From: a virus
Length of the DNA: 31,834 nt
Strand: one strand, 5' to 3'
Virus record (IMG/VR): IMGVR_UViG_3300021416_000075
Location: 1 to 31,834 of that record
Shown: positions 30,104-31,834 of the stretch, piece by piece
Position numbering within the stretch: the first letter of the stretch is position 1
Layout of the letters: each line of letters begins with the position of its first letter
Notes under the pieces: model-generated
Database searches by the model: none
What the model saw: only the letters and a program-made list of their open reading frames with translations
Told to the model about the DNA's origin: nothing
Position numbers and translations under genes: made by a program

Positions 30104-30298
30104 ATGAAAGTGAAAGCATTGGCGAGTCTGTCCACGGCGAGCGGCTGGAAAGAACCTGGTGAAGAGTTCACGGTCAGCGCAGCTGAGGCGGATGCCTTGG
30201 TGGAGCGTGGCCTGGTTGAGCGTTCTGGTGCTGAGCCTGAGCAAGCAGTCGATTCTGCCCCTCCCAAGGCACCCAAAGCGCCGAAATCGAAGAGCTGA
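30104..30298 (+). CDS. 64-aa small protein (DUF7210-like), related to 29181-29432
   Basis: MKVKALASLSTASGWKEPGE, then AEADALVERGLVE and a Lys/Pro/Ala tail (PKAPKAPKSKS). The same layout as the 83-aa protein 0.7 kb upstream. Function unknown. GAGGTG lies six bases before the ATG. Confidence 0.65.
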   Translation: MKVKALASLSTASGWKEPGEEFTVSAAEADALVERGLVERSGAEPEQAVDSAPPKAPKAPKSKS

Positions 30299-30300
30299 TC

Positions 30301-30726
30301 ATGGCTAGACGCTCGAGCATTCAAGGCGATTTCAAGTTGCGCGGTCTGTTGCGGCGGATCGGCAACGAGATCGAAAGCGACCTGCGGCCCGCGATGGTGG
30401 AGGCCGCTGACCTGGTGTTGGAGACGCAGACATTTCTGATTCCGCGCGACACTGGCGACGCCGCCGAGTCGCTTACGGCCTTTGTCTCGAAAAGCGGGTT
30501 GGATGCCGAAATCGGTATCCGCGGCAAGAAGAACAACACTCGGTACTTCTATACGAAGTTCCTCGAGTACGGCACCAAGGGGTACGCCCGTGGCGAAAGC
30601 GAAGTTCCTGCACGTCCAGCGCATCCTTGGCTTCGCCCGTCCTACGACCTGAATCGTGAGCAGATCATTCTGCTGATCAGCAGAGCGATCGACTCCACTT
30701 TACGCAAGGCTGCGGAGGGCAGATGA
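30301..30726 (+). CDS. HK97 gp10-like tail-completion protein
   Basis: A 141-aa protein with the gp10 family layout: an N-terminal helix, LIPRDTGDAAESLTAFVSKS, YFYTKFLEYGTKGY and PARPAHPWLRPSYD. It helps close the tail end that meets the head. It overlaps the next gene by ATGA. Confidence 0.88.
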   Translation: MARRSSIQGDFKLRGLLRRIGNEIESDLRPAMVEAADLVLETQTFLIPRDTGDAAESLTAFVSKSGLDAEIGIRGKKNNTRYFYTKFLEYGTKGYARGESEVPARPAHPWLRPSYDLNREQIILLISRAIDSTLRKAAEGR

Positions 30727-31109
30727 GCAACCCAGGCTTGGCGCTGCAGAAGGCGCTCTTCGAAAGACTCTCTGCCAGCCTGTCGACGCCGGTGTTCGAT
30801 GCCGTGCCGGCCGGAACGCCTTACCCCTATGTGACGCTGGACTACGAAATAACCGACAACACGACGCCGGTGAGCGGGAAGAAGCGTGAGAACCGCCTGT
30901 TCTATCTTTCGGTCTGGTCGAGTTATCAGGGACAGGCCGAGGTTAAGCGTATCAATGGCGAAATCGCGGATGCCCTTGACGAAGTCGCACTGCCATTGGA
31001 GACAGGTGCCGCCGTTTCTGTTCGCGTGCTGCGGACCGAAACAAGCCGAGAGCCGGACGGCAAGACTTACATGGGATCGGTGACTCTTCGGATCATCACC
31101 CAACACTGA
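30723..31109 (+). CDS. DUF3168 tail terminator protein
   Basis: A 128-aa protein with the DUF3168 pattern: LQKALFERLSASLSTPVFDA, PYPYVTLDYEITDN, LFYLSVWSS and VTLRIITQ. Equivalent to lambda gpU-type tail terminator. A terminator follows its stop. Confidence 0.88.
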   Translation: MSNPGLALQKALFERLSASLSTPVFDAVPAGTPYPYVTLDYEITDNTTPVSGKKRENRLFYLSVWSSYQGQAEVKRINGEIADALDEVALPLETGAAVSVRVLRTETSREPDGKTYMGSVTLRIITQH

Positions 31110-31130
31110 CACCGCCGAGCAACACCAACA

Positions 31131-31152
31131 CCCGCCATCGAGCGGGTTTTTT
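31131..31152 (+). terminator. Rho-independent terminator before tail tube gene
   Basis: Stem CCCGC/GCGGG (31131-31135 and 31142-31146) followed by six Ts. It would raise or set the dosage of the downstream tail-tube message unless Q-modified polymerase reads through. Confidence 0.7.
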
Positions 31153-31188
31153 ATTGCTTGAAAACCACCCGCGCCCTGGAGGGCAACC

Positions 31189-31668
31189 ATGACTATTCAA
31201 ACTTCCGCTGGCGTTCGCTGCCTGATCGGGCCCGCCCACAATGTCACCTACAAAGAAGACGCCACCGGTCGTGCCGCTGCACTGACCGCGCTGAAGGCGC
31301 TGACCTACGTCGAGCTGGGCGAGGTCGAAGATGCTGGCGAACTGGGCGACGAGGCCAGCACCGCTGATTTCACTGCCCTGTCCAATCGCCGTAAGCGCAA
31401 GGTCAAGGGTACGTTCGACGCCGGTACCCAGCAGCTGACGCTGGGCCAAGACCCTAAGGACGCCGGCCAGAAGGCGGTTAAAGCCGCAGTGGCCAGCGAC
31501 AGCAACTACGCCTTTCAGATCGACTACGGCGACGGCACTGCGGATTACTACCTCGGCCAGGTGCTGAGCTTCCGCAAGCAGATCGGCACCGCTGAATCGA
31601 TCCGCAAAGCCACCGTTTCCGTCGCGATCAACTCGGCGATTTACGAGCAGGAAGCCCCGGCGACCTGA
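31189..31668 (+). CDS. Major tail tube protein
   Basis: A 159-aa beta-rich protein: CLIGPAHNVTYKEDATGRA, LTYVELGEVEDAGELGDEAS, KRKVKGTFDAGTQQLTL, and YAFQIDYGDGTADYYLGQVL. It matches the lambda gpV-like tube protein family by pattern and position after the tail terminator. GGAGGG lies eight bases before the ATG. Confidence 0.85.
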   Translation: MTIQTSAGVRCLIGPAHNVTYKEDATGRAAALTALKALTYVELGEVEDAGELGDEASTADFTALSNRRKRKVKGTFDAGTQQLTLGQDPKDAGQKAVKAAVASDSNYAFQIDYGDGTADYYLGQVLSFRKQIGTAESIRKATVSVAINSAIYEQEAPAT

Positions 31669-31694
31669 TTTCGCGATCACCAGCCACACCCAAG

Positions 31695-31710
31695 CGCCGC
31701 GCTCGCGGCG
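31695..31710 (+). repeat. GC-rich hairpin after tail tube gene
   Basis: Arms CGCCGCG and CGCGGCG with a 2-nt loop, followed by TTTGCC. It could moderate transcription between the tube and the next gene. Confidence 0.35.
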
Positions 31711-31750
31711 TTTGCCTCAGCATTTTTCCCACCATTAGGAATATTGATCC

Positions 31751-31834
31751 ATGTCGAAGACTGACCACGGCGCAACTGATGTAACGATCGGCTCTGAAGT
31801 CTACAGCCTCGCCTTCACCCTGAAGGCCGTGAAG
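31751..31834 (+). CDS. Partial gene, tail assembly chaperone candidate
   Basis: Begins at ATG 31751 and runs off the window after 28 codons (MSKTDHGATDVTIGSEVYSL...). The IGSEVYSLAFTLKAVK pattern resembles small tail-assembly chaperones that follow tube genes and precede the tape-measure gene. Too short to be sure. Confidence 0.45.
   Translation, partial: MSKTDHGATDVTIGSEVYSLAFTLKAVK

Overview
The window is about 26.6 kb of an apparently intact temperate siphophage-type prophage (from about 5,243 to beyond the right edge), joined on its left to 5.2 kb of older, decayed mobile DNA and one chemotaxis-type gene. High-GC coding, the gene families (BdlA-like transducer, DUF3077 protein, RsmA/CsrA-like protein, Pseudomonas-type integrase/excisionase pair) and a 32-bp copy of a Pseudomonas-like tmRNA 3' end all point to Pseudomonas.

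Left flank (1-5,242): a soluble two-PAS methyl-accepting protein (minus); a dead C-terminal integrase remnant (1416-1604); a three-gene plus-strand cassette (DUF2971 protein, DUF6338-like membrane protein, 43-aa proline-rich peptide) with its own terminator; a large integrase pseudogene with frameshifts and stops; and a tmRNA 3'-end fragment at 5211-5242, read as an attachment site. The arrangement suggests repeated integration at ssrA: an older element whose integrase has decayed, then the present prophage beside it. The intact ssrA gene is not in the window.

Leftward early operon (5,290-11,159, all minus, read from right to left): HTH-only LuxR-type protein, CsrA/RsmA domain fusion, secreted small protein, 66-aa protein, HNH protein, 79-aa protein, excisionase, integrase, and an AT-rich cargo gene for a nuclease-like/NACHT-type STAND NTPase lying between the integrase and att. 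Its promoter carries three copies of an ACC-N3-GGT operator.

Immunity and rightward early region (11,337-19,879): S24-type repressor (minus), an intergenic region with three more operators, Cro-like gene, several small early genes, a Rha-type regulator, a replication module (HTH initiator with iteron-like repeats, DnaC-like loader, DnaB helicase), a second complete tyrosine recombinase, and antiterminator Q.

A reverse-strand cargo block (membrane/coiled-coil protein plus hicAB) sits between Q and a terminator-rich leader. The late region follows: holin, nested spanins Rz/Rz1, HNH protein, a putative cos interval, small and large terminase, portal, ClpP-like protease, HK97-type major capsid, connector and head-closure proteins, gp10-like and DUF3168 tail-completion proteins, tail tube, and the start of a tail-chaperone candidate. 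The logic is lambda-like: the repressor acts at paired left and right operators, Q drives late transcription, and defence or addiction cargo sits at the integrase/att junction and between Q and lysis.
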